Assembly: GCA_003131625.1 (NCBI GenBank)
Contig: PKVY01000059.1
Coordinates: 1 to 64,000 of the forward strand
DNA from: Acidobacterium sp.
GTDB lineage: Bacteria; Acidobacteriota; Terriglobia; Terriglobales; Acidobacteriaceae
Length of the DNA stretch: 64,000 nucleotides
Reading direction: 5' to 3'
In this document: positions 36,255 to 45,555 of the stretch, one piece after another
Layout of the letters: each line of letters begins with the position of its first letter
Position numbering within the stretch: position 1 is the first letter of the stretch
The notes under the pieces: model-generated
What the model was told of the DNA's origin: nothing
Seen by the model: only the letters and a program-made list of their open reading frames with translations
Databases searched by the model: none
Made by a program: the position numbers and the translations under genes

Positions 36255-37496
36255 ATGAACGGCGAATCTCCATCGATCGTGCTCAGTTACGACCACGCTG
36301 CCGCGGTTGTGGGGCGGGAGGCGGAGCGGGCGCGCGCCGGAGCGGCGACGACGCGGCATGTGGAGCGGGTTCCGCTGGCGGCCGCAGCGGGGCGCGTGCT
36401 GGCGGAGCCGGTGGTGGCGGATCGGGATCAGCCGCCGTTTGCACGAGCGACGCGCGATGGTTTTGCGTGCCGGGCCGCGGACATGCAGGCTGGCGGGCTG
36501 AGGGTGGTGGGCCAGCTGCGCGCCGGGGAGGCGTGGACGCTGGGCGCGATACGGCCCGGAGAAGCGGCGGAGATCATGACCGGAGCGACGGTGCCCGCGG
36601 GCGCGGACTGCGTGGTCATGGTGGAGCACGTCTCTGCTCAGGGTGGGGTGGTGGGCCTTGCGGAGGCGCGGGAAATCGTGCCGGGGGAAAACATCGTGCC
36701 AGCCGGAGCGGAGGCGCGGGGCGGAGAGGTTGTGGTTGCTGCAGGGCAGCGCATGGGCGTGACGGAGATTGCAGCCGCGGCTGCATGCGGCGGCGCGGAG
36801 CTGCCGGTCTTCGCCAGGCCGCGGGCGGCGATTCTGGCGACAGGCGACGAACTGGTGGAGGTTGCGGAGACGCCGCTGGAATATCAGATTCGTAACTCGA
36901 ACAGTTACTCATTGGCGGCGCAGGTGAGAACGGCTGGAGGCGAGCCAGAGATTCTGCGGATTGTGCGGGATGACAAGGCGGCGACGGAACGGGCGATTCG
37001 CGAGGCCGAAAGCTGCGATCTGGTGCTGCTGACGGGCGGAGTTTCGATGGGGAAGTTCGATTTTGTGGAGCAGGCGCTGGTGGCTTTGGGAGCGGATTTC
37101 TTCTTTACGGGGGCGCGCATCCAGCCGGGGAAGCCGGTGGTTTTCGGAAAACTGGCGAACAGCTACTTCTTCGGGTTGCCGGGGAATCCCGTGTCGACCA
37201 TGGTGACGTTTGCGTTGTTTGCGGGACCGCTGCTGCGCGGACTGGGCGGTGAAAGCGAGTGCCGGCCGCGATTCGGGATGGCGCAGCTGGAGGAAGAGGT
37301 TCGGGTGAAGGCGGGATTGACACGCTTTTTGCCCGCGCGCGTGGACCGCGATGTTCGCGGGGCACGGGTGAAGCAAGTTGCGTGGCAGGGGTCGGGAGAC
37401 CTGGCAGCGGCGGCGAAGGCGAATGGATTTCTGGTGGTTCCGGAGACGACGGATCGGCTTGTCGCTGGGCAAATGGTCTCGGTGCTGGAGATTTGA
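36255..37496 (+). CDS. moeA: Molybdopterin molybdenumtransferase
   Basis: 413 aa. It inserts molybdate into adenylylated molybdopterin. DRDQPPFARATRDGFACRAA, EIMTGATVPAGADCVVMVEH, ILATGDELVE, RNSNSYSLAAQV, LLTGGVSMGKFDFV and GLPGNPVSTMVTF cover the family's motifs in order. I start at ATG 36255; the longer frame runs into the terminator. No other mo genes are adjacent. Confidence 0.94.
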   Translation: MNGESPSIVLSYDHAAAVVGREAERARAGAATTRHVERVPLAAAAGRVLAEPVVADRDQPPFARATRDGFACRAADMQAGGLRVVGQLRAGEAWTLGAIRPGEAAEIMTGATVPAGADCVVMVEHVSAQGGVVGLAEAREIVPGENIVPAGAEARGGEVVVAAGQRMGVTEIAAAAACGGAELPVFARPRAAILATGDELVEVAETPLEYQIRNSNSYSLAAQVRTAGGEPEILRIVRDDKAATERAIREAESCDLVLLTGGVSMGKFDFVEQALVALGADFFFTGARIQPGKPVVFGKLANSYFFGLPGNPVSTMVTFALFAGPLLRGLGGESECRPRFGMAQLEEEVRVKAGLTRFLPARVDRDVRGARVKQVAWQGSGDLAAAAKANGFLVVPETTDRLVAGQMVSVLEI

Positions 37497-37542
37497 AGGC
37501 GCGTTGTGACGGCCGATGAGGGACGCCGGGGACTGATGATTT

Positions 37543-38370
37543 TCAGGTGAGGCGGTAGGCGCGGGCGGCTGCGTCATGGAAGAGGGCCTGGCGTTCGGCG
37601 ACGGAGAGCGTTGCGGCGAAGCGCTCGACAGTGCGAACCCAGCCGAGATACGTGGTGGCGACGCGGCAGACAGGCCAGTCAGAGCCGAACATGAGGCGCG
37701 CGGGAGTGAAAGCGGCGAGCGCGGCTTCCAGATACGGCAGAATTTGCTCGTAGTTCCAGGTTGCGTAGTCGGCTTCAGTGACGACGCCGGAGAGTTTGCA
37801 GAAAACATTGGGTCGGTGGGCGAGGTCGGCGAGGTCGCGCGCCCAAGGCCGGAGTTCTCCGCTGCGGATGGGCGGTTTCGCGATGTGATCGAGGACGAAG
37901 ACCTGGTTGGGATGGCGATCGACGAGGCGGATGGCGGCGGGAAGCTGGTGGTGGACGATGAGGATGTCGTAGGCGAGATTGCGGGCGGGGAGTTGGGCGA
38001 GGCCGGCGTTGAAGTCGCGGCGATCCATGTACGGGTCGGGCTCGGCCTGGAGGACGTGGCGGACGCCTTTGAGCGCGGGATTGACGGCGAGGCGGTCGAG
38101 GAGATCGCCGACGGCGGGATCGATGAGCGGGATCCAGCCGACCGCGCCCAGAATCCACGGATGGGCGGCGGCGTGTTCGAGGAGGGCTTCGGTCTCGGCG
38201 AGGGTTTGGCGCGCCTGGACGGAGATGACGGCGTCGATATTGGCCGCTGCGATCTCGGGAGCAAGGTCGGCGGGGAGAAAGTCGCGACGGATCGAAGCCA
38301 TGGCGTCGTCGATCCAGTCGTATTCGGCGGGCGTGTAACGCCAGAAGTGATGATGCGCGTCGATGCGCAT
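37543..38370 (-). CDS. Amidohydrolase, L-fuconolactonase-type
   Basis: 275 aa. MRIDAHHHFWRYTPAEYDWI, then GVRHVLQAEPDPYM, LDHIAKPPIRSGEL, CKLSGVVTEADYATW and RLMFGSDWPVCRVAT are the COG3618 TIM-barrel pattern (HxH, later His and Asp). The family opens sugar lactones such as L-fucono-1,5-lactone; the precise substrate is inferred only. A TAGAAT hexamer (minus strand, 38408-38403) could be its -10, with a short leader. Confidence 0.85.
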   Translation of the reverse strand: MRIDAHHHFWRYTPAEYDWIDDAMASIRRDFLPADLAPEIAAANIDAVISVQARQTLAETEALLEHAAAHPWILGAVGWIPLIDPAVGDLLDRLAVNPALKGVRHVLQAEPDPYMDRRDFNAGLAQLPARNLAYDILIVHHQLPAAIRLVDRHPNQVFVLDHIAKPPIRSGELRPWARDLADLAHRPNVFCKLSGVVTEADYATWNYEQILPYLEAALAAFTPARLMFGSDWPVCRVATTYLGWVRTVERFAATLSVAERQALFHDAAARAYRLT

Positions 38371-38474
38371 AGCGGTCGCGGTGATCCCGGTGACTGGCGG
38401 CTATTCTAACCGCGCCGGTATGGGGATGCGCGAGCGGAGCCCGGATCGGGGTGGGAGGACGGAGGCTGCGCCGG

Positions 38475-39098
38475 TCAGGAGATCAGTTTCCTGAGACCGG
38501 GCAGGAGCGCGCGAAGAGCACGGCCGCGATGACTGACGGCGTTCTTTTGCTCGAGAGAAATTTCCGCCATGGTGAGTCGGAATTGAGGAAGGAAGAAGAG
38601 GGGATCGTATCCGAAGCCGCCGGTTCCGCGAGGGGAGGTGAGAATTTCGCCATCGACGAAACCTTCGGCGGTCAGCAGCACCTCGCGGTCTCTGGCGAGG
38701 GCCAGGGCGCAGCGGTAACGGGCGGTGCGGAGGGCGATGCCGCGCAGGCGGGACAGAAGGTAGAGGTTATTGCGGGCGTCGATGGAGATCTCGCCGGTGC
38801 CACGGGGGACATAGCCCGCATCCTCGGCAAAGCGCGCGGAGCGTACGCCGGGTTCGCCTCCCAGGGCGTCGACTTCGAGGCCGGAATCGTCGGCGAGGAC
38901 GAATCCAGGGGCGAAGCCGCTGTAGTATTGCGCCTTGAGACGAGCGTTGCCGGCGAAGGTCGGTTCATTCTCGGCAGGCGCGGAGATTTCGTTGAGATCA
39001 GGCAACGGCGCGACGGTGAACCCGCCTTCGGAAGCGGCGACCGAGAAGTCGCGGAGCTTGCCGGGGTTGGTGGTGGCAGCGTAGAGAGTAACCGGCAC
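38475..39098 (-). CDS. rdgB: Non-canonical purine NTP pyrophosphatase (RdgB/HAM1)
   Basis: 207 aa from GTG 39098. It removes dITP and XTP from the nucleotide pool. YAATTNPGKLRDF, DDSGLEVDALGGEPGVRSAR, GTGGFGYDPLFFLP and the terminal KNAVSHRGRAL are intact. It lies 20 nt after the glycosylase gene and has its own -10-like box in that gap. The pairing with a DNA glycosylase suggests a base-damage theme. Confidence 0.94.
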   Translation of the reverse strand: MPVTLYAATTNPGKLRDFSVAASEGGFTVAPLPDLNEISAPAENEPTFAGNARLKAQYYSGFAPGFVLADDSGLEVDALGGEPGVRSARFAEDAGYVPRGTGEISIDARNNLYLLSRLRGIALRTARYRCALALARDREVLLTAEGFVDGEILTSPRGTGGFGYDPLFFLPQFRLTMAEISLEQKNAVSHRGRALRALLPGLRKLIS

Positions 39099-39104
39099 GG
39101 TTTC

Positions 39105-39110
39105 ATTTTA
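39105..39110 (-). promoter_or_regulatory. -10 element directly before rdgB
   Basis: TAAAAT on the minus strand ends 6 nt before the GTG start of rdgB. Confidence 0.35.
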
Positions 39111-39118
39111 TGCGGGGT

Positions 39119-39880
39119 CTATGCCGGGCTGGGATTTTTGTGAGGGTCCCACTGAAGGGGGCAGCCTTCGCAGCGGGCGACACGGCCACAGTGCGACTTG
39201 CCGATCTGGACGATGAGGGCGTGGAACTCGTTGTAGTGGCGGGCGAGGTCGGCAGGGTTCTCGGCGGCGCGGTCTGGGGCAAAGGCCTGCTCGGCGAGGG
39301 ACTGGATTGCGGCGTACTTTGCGTTTTCGGGGGCGAGGCGGTGGCGGATGACGACGCGGCGGAGGTACTCGTCGACGACCATGGCGGGAGCGTCGAGTGC
39401 GTAGAGGAGGATGGCGTCGGCGGTTTCGGGGCCGACACCCAGGAGGGCGAGCAGCTGTTCGCGGACGGCGTGCGGATTATCGAGGGCTGCGTGGCGGAGG
39501 CCGTCCATTTGTCCGCTGTGGTGTGTGTCAAGAAAAGTGACGAAGGCTTTGAGGGCGGCGGCTTTGCGCTGCATGAAACCGGAGGGGCGGATGAGGTCGC
39601 GGAGATCGGGTTCGGGAATGGCGCGCAGGCCGTCGATGGAGAGGACGCCGCGGGCTTCGAGGTTCGCGATAGAGCGCTCGACGGATTTCCAGGCGGTGTT
39701 CTGGGTGAGGTACGCGCCGATGACGACTTCGAAGGGGGTTTTGGCGGGCCACCACTGCTGGGGTCCGAAGCGCTCGACGAGATGGTTGTACATGGCGCGC
39801 AGGCGACGGGCGGGTGGAGTGGGATCGCGGCGGTTTTTGGTTGTTCGCGCTGTCGCGCGCCGGCTTTTCTGCGCTGGCAT
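39119..39880 (-). CDS. HhH-GPD glycosylase, MagIII-like (3-methyladenine type)
   Basis: 253 aa from ATG 39880. FEVVIGAYLTQNTAWKSVER and the helix-hairpin-helix LLGVGPETADAILLYAL match the COG2231 branch of the endonuclease III superfamily. The catalytic Asp is present (VVDEYLRRV), but the Lys of bifunctional EndoIII is replaced (GPETAD instead of GRKTAN), so a monofunctional base-removing enzyme is expected. The C-terminus has CGRVARCEGCPL, three cysteines only, so a standard 4Fe-4S loop is doubtful. A basic N-terminal tail (about 30 residues) precedes the fold. Confidence 0.85.
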   Translation of the reverse strand: MPAQKSRRATARTTKNRRDPTPPARRLRAMYNHLVERFGPQQWWPAKTPFEVVIGAYLTQNTAWKSVERSIANLEARGVLSIDGLRAIPEPDLRDLIRPSGFMQRKAAALKAFVTFLDTHHSGQMDGLRHAALDNPHAVREQLLALLGVGPETADAILLYALDAPAMVVDEYLRRVVIRHRLAPENAKYAAIQSLAEQAFAPDRAAENPADLARHYNEFHALIVQIGKSHCGRVARCEGCPLQWDPHKNPSPA

Positions 39881-39887
39881 CGCTTCA

Positions 39888-39893
39888 ATCTTA
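39888..39893 (-). promoter_or_regulatory. -10 element directly before the glycosylase gene
   Basis: TAAGAT on the minus strand ends 7 nt before ATG 39880. Confidence 0.35.
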
Positions 39894-39904
39894 GAATCTG
39901 AAGA

Positions 39905-39928
39905 CAGGGTACAGGGTTCAGGGTGCAG
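39905..39928. repeat. Heptanucleotide repeat, CAGGGTN type
   Basis: CAGGGTA, CAGGGTT, CAGGGTG and CAG at 7-base spacing between two divergent genes. Confidence 0.6.
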
Positions 39929-39964
39929 AAAGACTTCATCGAAACAAACTTGCGAGGAGTAACT

Positions 39965-40966
39965 GTGGAATACGTCAATCTGGGTCGGACGGGGCTGAAG
40001 GTTTCGCGCATTTGTCTGGGATGCATGACGTACGGGAGACCGCCGGCGCCGGGGGAACCAAAGGCGGGGCGGCACGCGTGGGCGCTCAATGAGGAGCAGA
40101 GCCAGCCGTTTCTGCGGCAGGCGCTCGACCTGGGCATCAACTTCTTCGATACGGCAAATGTGTACTCGAGCGGCGCGAGCGAGGAGGTACTGGGGCGTTT
40201 TCTCAAGGGCGCAGTGCGGCGTGAGTCGGTTGTGGTGGCGACGAAGGTCCACGGTGTGATGCGCGACGAGCCGAACGGACGCGGGCTTTCGCGCAAAGCG
40301 ATTTTTCATGAGCTGGACGCAAGTTTGCGGCGGCTGGAGACGGATTTTGTGGATCTGTATCAGATCCATCGATGGGATTACGAAACGCCGATCGAGGAGA
40401 CGCTGGAGGCGCTGCACGATGTGGTGAAGGCGGGGAAGGTGCGGTACATCGGGGCTTCGTCGATGCACTCGTGGCAGTTTGCGAAGGCGCAGTATCTGGC
40501 GGACCGGCATGGGTGGACGCGGTTTGTGTCGATGCAGAACCACTACAACCTGCTGTATCGGGAGGAGGAGCGGGAGATGATTCCGCTGTGCCGGGAGGAG
40601 GGGATTGGGGTGATTCCGTGGAGTCCGCTGGCGCGTGGGCGGCTGGCGCGGCCGTGGCAGAGCGAGACGACGAAGCGGTCGGAGACGGACAACTTCGGGA
40701 ACACGATGTACGCGCGGACGGAGGAGGCGGATCACAGGGTGGTCGATCGGCTGGAGGCGCTGGCGAAGAAGAAGGGTGTAGCGCAGGCGTCGCTGGCGCT
40801 CGGGTGGATGCTGGCGAAGCCGGGGATCACGGCGCCGATTGTGGGGGCGACGAAACAGAACCATCTGGAGGACGCAGTGGCGGCGCTGTCGGTGAGGCTG
40901 ACGGCGGAGGAGGCGGCGTCGCTCGAGGAGGCGTATATTCCGCACCCGGTGCTGGGGTTCAGCTGA
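39965..40966 (+). CDS. Aldo/keto reductase
   Basis: 333 aa from GTG 39965 (AGGAG 7 nt upstream). EYVNLGRTGLKVSRICLGCM, FFDTANVYSSGASEEVLG (catalytic Asp and Tyr), VVATKVHG (Lys), YQIHRWD (His) and the C-terminal cofactor segment APIVGATKQNHLEDA are intact. It belongs to the long-chain AKR group acting on aldehydes with NADPH; the substrate is unknown. Confidence 0.93.
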   Translation: MEYVNLGRTGLKVSRICLGCMTYGRPPAPGEPKAGRHAWALNEEQSQPFLRQALDLGINFFDTANVYSSGASEEVLGRFLKGAVRRESVVVATKVHGVMRDEPNGRGLSRKAIFHELDASLRRLETDFVDLYQIHRWDYETPIEETLEALHDVVKAGKVRYIGASSMHSWQFAKAQYLADRHGWTRFVSMQNHYNLLYREEEREMIPLCREEGIGVIPWSPLARGRLARPWQSETTKRSETDNFGNTMYARTEEADHRVVDRLEALAKKKGVAQASLALGWMLAKPGITAPIVGATKQNHLEDAVAALSVRLTAEEAASLEEAYIPHPVLGFS

Positions 40967-41033
40967 GACCTGGCCGGTCGGGCGGACGATCCCTTCGGGA
41001 TCCTGGACTCTGTGCAAATTTGTGGGTTGGTCG

Positions 41034-41828
41034 TCAACGCCCTGGGTTCTGGACAGGCACGACGCTGATGCGGGGCAGGACGATGATGTCGACGCGGCGA
41101 TTCTGGCTGCGTCCTTCCGGGGTGTCGTTGCCGGCGACGGGATGATATTCGGCGAAGCCGGCGGCGGAAATGCGGGCCGGCGCGAACTTGTAATCGACGA
41201 TGAAGATCTTGGCGAGCTCGGTGGCGCGGGAGGTGGAGAGTTCCCAGTTGGAGGCGAACTGCACGGTGTGAATGGGCACGTTGTCGGTGTGACCCTCGAT
41301 GCGGATGTCGTAGGGAGTGGCGGCAATTTTGGCGGCGACCTCGTCGAGCGTGCCCATGGACTGCGGATGGGGCAGAGCGGAACCGCTGTCGTAGAAGCCG
41401 GATTCGCGGAGTGAAACCACTAGGCCATCGCGCCCCAGTTTTAAGGCGACGATGTGCTCGGCAAGCTGGGTGGAGAGCAGCCCGGTGAGCTGGGTTTGGA
41501 GGTGCTGGAGATCCTGCTGCACGACGGGCGATGCGGAGAGATCGTCGCCGAGAACGACGTTGACGGGAGGAGCCGGAGACTGCGGGTCGGTCGTGGGCGT
41601 TGCACGCTCATCGACTTTGGGCGTGGAGGGAAAGATTCCCATCGCCTGGAAGGCGGACTGGATGGAGTGGGCGATCTGGGTCTGCTTGCGCTCGTCGGCG
41701 CGGGAGCTGGCGTAGAGAACGACGAAGAAGGCGAAGAGCAGGGTGATGAAGTCGGCGTAGGAGACCAGCCAGCGATCGTGAGGGACGTGGTCTGAGGTTC
41801 TGCGCGATTTCAGAGAGGTGGATCTCAT
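41034..41828 (-). CDS. motB: Flagellar motor stator protein MotB
   Basis: 264 aa. One N-terminal membrane helix with the proton-binding Asp26 (RWLVSYADFITLLFAFFVVL), a linker (about 55-110), then an OmpA-like peptidoglycan-binding domain (EGHTDNVPIHTVQFASNWEL and SQNRRVDIIVL). With MotA it forms the torque-generating ion channel. It overlaps motA by 4 bp (ATGA). Confidence 0.94.
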   Translation of the reverse strand: MRSTSLKSRRTSDHVPHDRWLVSYADFITLLFAFFVVLYASSRADERKQTQIAHSIQSAFQAMGIFPSTPKVDERATPTTDPQSPAPPVNVVLGDDLSASPVVQQDLQHLQTQLTGLLSTQLAEHIVALKLGRDGLVVSLRESGFYDSGSALPHPQSMGTLDEVAAKIAATPYDIRIEGHTDNVPIHTVQFASNWELSTSRATELAKIFIVDYKFAPARISAAGFAEYHPVAGNDTPEGRSQNRRVDIIVLPRISVVPVQNPGR

Positions 41829-42610
41829 GGGTGCGTCTCCGGCGCAGGTTTTTCGGAGCTCTGCGGAGTGCTGCCCTGGAAACTGGCGAGCTTGATCTCG
41901 ATCATGCGGGGATTCATGCCTTCGAGGATGGAGATGACGCCTTCGAGCGCCATCTCTTTGAGGCGTTGATCTTCGCGGGCGCGCTGTTTCAGCTTGCCGG
42001 CGGCGGGGAGAAAGAAGAGGTTGGCGGAGCCGACCCCGTAGATGGTGGCCACAAAGGCGACGGCGATGCCGCGTCCCACCTGATCCATGTGATCGAGGTG
42101 CTGCATGACCTGGATGAGGCCGATGACTGCGCCGATGATGCCGATGGTGGGGGAGAATCCGCCGGCGGATTCGAAGACGGCGGGAATGCGGGCCTCGATT
42201 TCGCTGACATTGTCGATCTGGAACTCCATGATGCGGCGCAGCTCGGAAGGTTCGGTGCCGTCGACGGCGAGCATGAGGGCCTGACGGAGAAAGGGGTCGG
42301 CGACCTGGGGGAGGTCGGGATCGAGAGAGACGATACCCAGGCGGCGGGCTTTGTTAGCAAAGGTGACGATTTGGCGGAGCAGGACAGCGCCGCTGTCGTT
42401 TTTGTAAAGAAAAATGCGCACCAGGCGCTGCGCCGCGGAGAAGACGGTGTTCAAAGGAAACTGGAGCATGACGGCGCCGAGGGTTCCGCCGAAGACGATC
42501 ATGGCGGCGGTGGGTTGCAGCACCTGACCCAGATGACCGCCTTCCAGCAGCAGGCCGGCAAGGATGCCGGCGAGCGCCAGGAGAATGCCGCCCAGGCTGC
42601 CCGCGTCCAT
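41825..42610 (-). CDS. motA: Flagellar motor stator protein MotA
   Basis: 261 aa from ATG 42610 (GAGGA 8 nt upstream). Four membrane helices: about 5-24, 31-52, about 148-168 (GGFSPTIGIIGAVIGLIQVM) and about 180-202. The cytoplasmic loop contains MLAVDGTEPSELRRIMEFQI. The Pro in SPTIGIIG couples ion flow to torque. It lies between flbD and motB. Confidence 0.93.
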   Translation of the reverse strand: MDAGSLGGILLALAGILAGLLLEGGHLGQVLQPTAAMIVFGGTLGAVMLQFPLNTVFSAAQRLVRIFLYKNDSGAVLLRQIVTFANKARRLGIVSLDPDLPQVADPFLRQALMLAVDGTEPSELRRIMEFQIDNVSEIEARIPAVFESAGGFSPTIGIIGAVIGLIQVMQHLDHMDQVGRGIAVAFVATIYGVGSANLFFLPAAGKLKQRAREDQRLKEMALEGVISILEGMNPRMIEIKLASFQGSTPQSSEKPAPETHP

Positions 42611-42614
42611 GGAG

Positions 42615-42905
42615 CTAGTCCTCGGGTTCGCCGGCGCTTGCGGGCGGGCGAGGGTTGGGTTCCGGCGTGCGTGGGCTGGCGGATGCGGGGGACCACGCGA
42701 GGGCCTGCAGATGTCCGGCGGCTTCGCTGTAGACGCTGGCGCGGTAAGCGATGGTGCGGGTGACGACATCTTCGCAGGTTTCAAGCACGACGATTTTCTC
42801 GCCGTTGATCAGGGTGAGCATAGTGTCGGGTGAGGATTCGGCGTACTTGATGAGGTCGCTGTTGACGACCAGAGGATTCCCATTGAGCCGGGTCAGGTGA
42901 ATCAT
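42615..42905 (-). CDS. flbD: FlbD-type flagellar protein
   Basis: 96 aa. MIHLTRLNGNPLVVNSDLIK and TLINGEKIVVLETCEDV are the FlbD/SwrD signature; the last 30 residues are Pro-rich and variable. It is the first gene of the motility operon flbD-motA-motB. In Bacillus the homologue raises stator activity. Confidence 0.88.
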   Translation of the reverse strand: MIHLTRLNGNPLVVNSDLIKYAESSPDTMLTLINGEKIVVLETCEDVVTRTIAYRASVYSEAAGHLQALAWSPASASPRTPEPNPRPPASAGEPED

Positions 42906-42934
42906 GGGTCGGCGTCTCCGTGGCCTTGGAGTGG

Positions 42935-42942
42935 TTATCGGC
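42935..42942 (-). promoter_or_regulatory. Sigma28-type -10 before flbD
   Basis: GCCGATAA on the minus strand, identical to the FliA -10 consensus, ends 29 nt before the ATG at 42905. A TCAT at the -35 distance is a poor match, so only the -10 is convincing. Confidence 0.45.
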
Positions 42943-43021
42943 GGCAGGGGGGAGGGGATGAATGGGGTGAGAGGGAGAGCGGGCTGCGGGGCACGCGGAT
43001 GACCAAAGCGGCGGAAGGGGA

Positions 43022-43048
43022 TAAAGGGGAGGAATAGAGAGCCGATGA
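43022..43048 (+). promoter_or_regulatory. Sigma28 (FliA) promoter of the flagellin gene
   Basis: TAAA (43022-43025), exactly 15 bases, then GCCGATGA (43041-43048): one mismatch from the consensus TAAA-N15-GCCGATAA. It lies about 95 nt before the flagellin ATG. Confidence 0.75.
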
Positions 43049-43142
43049 AGAGCGTGAGTCAAGAGGTTTCCTGAGTGGGCGCAGGCCTGAGGGCCAGGTG
43101 CTTCCTCGTTCAGGAACCCCATTTCAGAACGGGAGAAGAATT

Positions 43143-45449
43143 ATGCCACTGGGAGTCCTGAATAACATATCGGCAGTTTATGCGGAAAACAACCTGAACC
43201 AGACGCAGTCGAGTCTGCAAAACGTATTGACGCAATTGTCTTCGGGTTCGAAGATCAACTCCGGCGCGGACGATCCGGCCGGGCTGTCGATTGCGAACGG
43301 CCTGGCGGCGAACTCGGCGGCGCTTTCGCAGTCCTCCAGCAACGCCAGTGAGGGCGCGGGCTTTCTGCAGGTTGCGGATGGCGCGCTGTCGCAGGTAACG
43401 AGTTTGCTGACCAGCGCAGTGACGCTGGCCACGGAAGCGGGCGGGGGAACGCTGTCGGGCTCGCAGCTGGGCGCGGCTAACCAGGAGTACCAGGATATTC
43501 TGACGCAGATTGGGACGATCGGCAGCACCACGGAATACAACGGGATCTCGGTGTTCAGCAGCGATCAGACCACCAGCGCGCTGACGTGGGCGGTGGGATC
43601 GGGGACTCCGGCGTCCTCGGCTGCGGCGACGGCGTCGGCGATTGCGTCTTCAAGCATCGTTACGGGCGGCACGACAGCGGGAATCGCACCGACGGTGACA
43701 CAAACCTATGCTGCGCCGGCATCGTTGGCATGGACCAGCAGCGGCGGCGGCACGATTCTGACCAGCGCCGCGATCACCCCAGGAGCGAAGCTTGCGGGCG
43801 ATCTGGAATTCACGCCGACCGTCAGTGGCAACGCCGGCACGGCAATCAGCATCGACCTGAGCACCCTGGGCGGCAGCACGCTAAGCGCGCAGGCGACCAG
43901 TCTGGCGACAGCCCTGAATGCGGCCGCGGGCAACAGCGACACCGACTATGACGTCGCTGCCACCAACGGTAAGCTGGTGATCACGCTGGACGCTGGCGCC
44001 GGAGCCGACAACATCACCAAGATTAATTCCGGAACCAGTTCCACGACCACCCAGGCAGCTCCGACGGGCTTCACGATGAGCGTGACGGACGGGGATTCGA
44101 TCAGCGGCACGATTGATCTGACCGGATCGGGCTCGGGCACCATGCCATCGAACATCGTGCTGGCCGGGGTAACCACAGCCAACCTGCAGAGCGTTGTGAA
44201 TACCGACCTGAACGGAACCAGTCAGAGTCCGGATTACAGCGTCAGCTACTCGGCGGGCACACTGACCGTGGCCCTGACCGCTCAGGCTGCGACGGATCAC
44301 ATCACAGGTCTGGTGGGAGCCGGTGACACCACCAACACGCTGGGGGAGACGGCGCCGAAGACGGCCTCGATCGCCTTTACCAGCGGGGACACGCTGGGCG
44401 GCAACTTCACCATCACTCCAACCATCAACGGAGCGGCGTCGAACAGCCCCATCAGCGTGAATCTGGCGGGCCTGAACACCACGGCCGCGGTGGTCTCCGC
44501 GGTCAACACAGCTCTGGGCAGCGCAGCAGCTGACTACACAGTCAGCTACGGGAGCGGCAAGCTGAGCATCGCGGTGAATTCGCAGGGGAACACCGACGGG
44601 GTGAACTCGGTTTCGATCGCCAACGGCAGCGGCAACAACGCACTGTCGCAGGGGACGACCACAACAAGCACCATTGCCTCGGTCAACTCGCTGATGGGCA
44701 GCTTTACTCTGACTCCGACGGGCAGCAGCACAACGCCGGTATCGGTCAGCCTGACGGGAGTGACCACGGCCAACCTCGCCAGCTCGCTGCAGACGGCGCT
44801 GGGAACCGATTATGCGGTTGCCTACAACTCAACAAGCGGCAACCTGAGCATCGGTGTTTCTTCGACCGGCGTGGCAGCGGGGATCACCGGATTCACGGTG
44901 GCCGAGGCGTCGCAGGCGGCGGCTTCGCAGGAGACTCCGGTGACGGGCGGGGTGAACATCTACACCAGTGACGGAACGAGCACCGGCAGCCAGAACTACA
45001 ACGTGACCGTAGGCTCCCTGTCAGATGCTACGGTGGGAACCTCGGCGGGAAGCTCGGCGATGGGGACCGGCGTCACCGCGACGGTGGGCGGCGCAACGGG
45101 CACGGGCGGCACGCTGTCAGGCGCCGGCATGGGCACGAGCCTGACAGGAACCACGCTGTCGACCCAGGCTGCTGCCGAAGCTGCTCTGCAAACGGTGGAC
45201 AACGCCATCAACGCCGTCGCTTACCAGCGCGGCCAGGTGGGGGCGAACATCAACACACTGACCGCGGCATCGAACATCGCCAGCTCGCAGATGACGAACA
45301 TCACTTCTGCACAGAACACGATCACGGCGACGGACTATGCTTCGGCCACCTCGAACATGTCAAAGTACGAGATCCTGACCCAGACCGGTATTTCGGCTCT
45401 GGCCCAGGCCAACAGCACGCAGCAGATGGTGACCAAGCTGCTGCAGTAA
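43143..45449 (+). CDS. fliC: Flagellin with four internal repeats
   Basis: 768 aa from ATG 43143 (GGGAGAAG upstream). The conserved N-terminal D0/D1 (VLTQLSSGSKINSGADDPAG, about 1-155) and C-terminal D1/D0 (INTLTAASNIASSQMTNITS, about 680-768) build the filament core. The surface-exposed middle (about 204-606) is made of four diverged repeats of about 100 residues, each with a beta-rich start (GTIDLTG or GNFTITP), LAGVTTANLQS and YSVSYSAGTLTVAL. It is larger than typical flagellins (300-500 aa). FliD and FliS are encoded downstream. Confidence 0.92.
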   Translation: MPLGVLNNISAVYAENNLNQTQSSLQNVLTQLSSGSKINSGADDPAGLSIANGLAANSAALSQSSSNASEGAGFLQVADGALSQVTSLLTSAVTLATEAGGGTLSGSQLGAANQEYQDILTQIGTIGSTTEYNGISVFSSDQTTSALTWAVGSGTPASSAAATASAIASSSIVTGGTTAGIAPTVTQTYAAPASLAWTSSGGGTILTSAAITPGAKLAGDLEFTPTVSGNAGTAISIDLSTLGGSTLSAQATSLATALNAAAGNSDTDYDVAATNGKLVITLDAGAGADNITKINSGTSSTTTQAAPTGFTMSVTDGDSISGTIDLTGSGSGTMPSNIVLAGVTTANLQSVVNTDLNGTSQSPDYSVSYSAGTLTVALTAQAATDHITGLVGAGDTTNTLGETAPKTASIAFTSGDTLGGNFTITPTINGAASNSPISVNLAGLNTTAAVVSAVNTALGSAAADYTVSYGSGKLSIAVNSQGNTDGVNSVSIANGSGNNALSQGTTTTSTIASVNSLMGSFTLTPTGSSTTPVSVSLTGVTTANLASSLQTALGTDYAVAYNSTSGNLSIGVSSTGVAAGITGFTVAEASQAAASQETPVTGGVNIYTSDGTSTGSQNYNVTVGSLSDATVGTSAGSSAMGTGVTATVGGATGTGGTLSGAGMGTSLTGTTLSTQAAAEAALQTVDNAINAVAYQRGQVGANINTLTAASNIASSQMTNITSAQNTITATDYASATSNMSKYEILTQTGISALAQANSTQQMVTKLLQ

Positions 45450-45555
45450 GGTAGCGCGGAGACGGTCCTGGACAGGGCATTGGACAGGACCGTGGACGTG
45501 GCAGTTTAACAGGCGGGGAGCTTCCCTCCTCCGGCGGGCAATACCCGGCGCGCCG

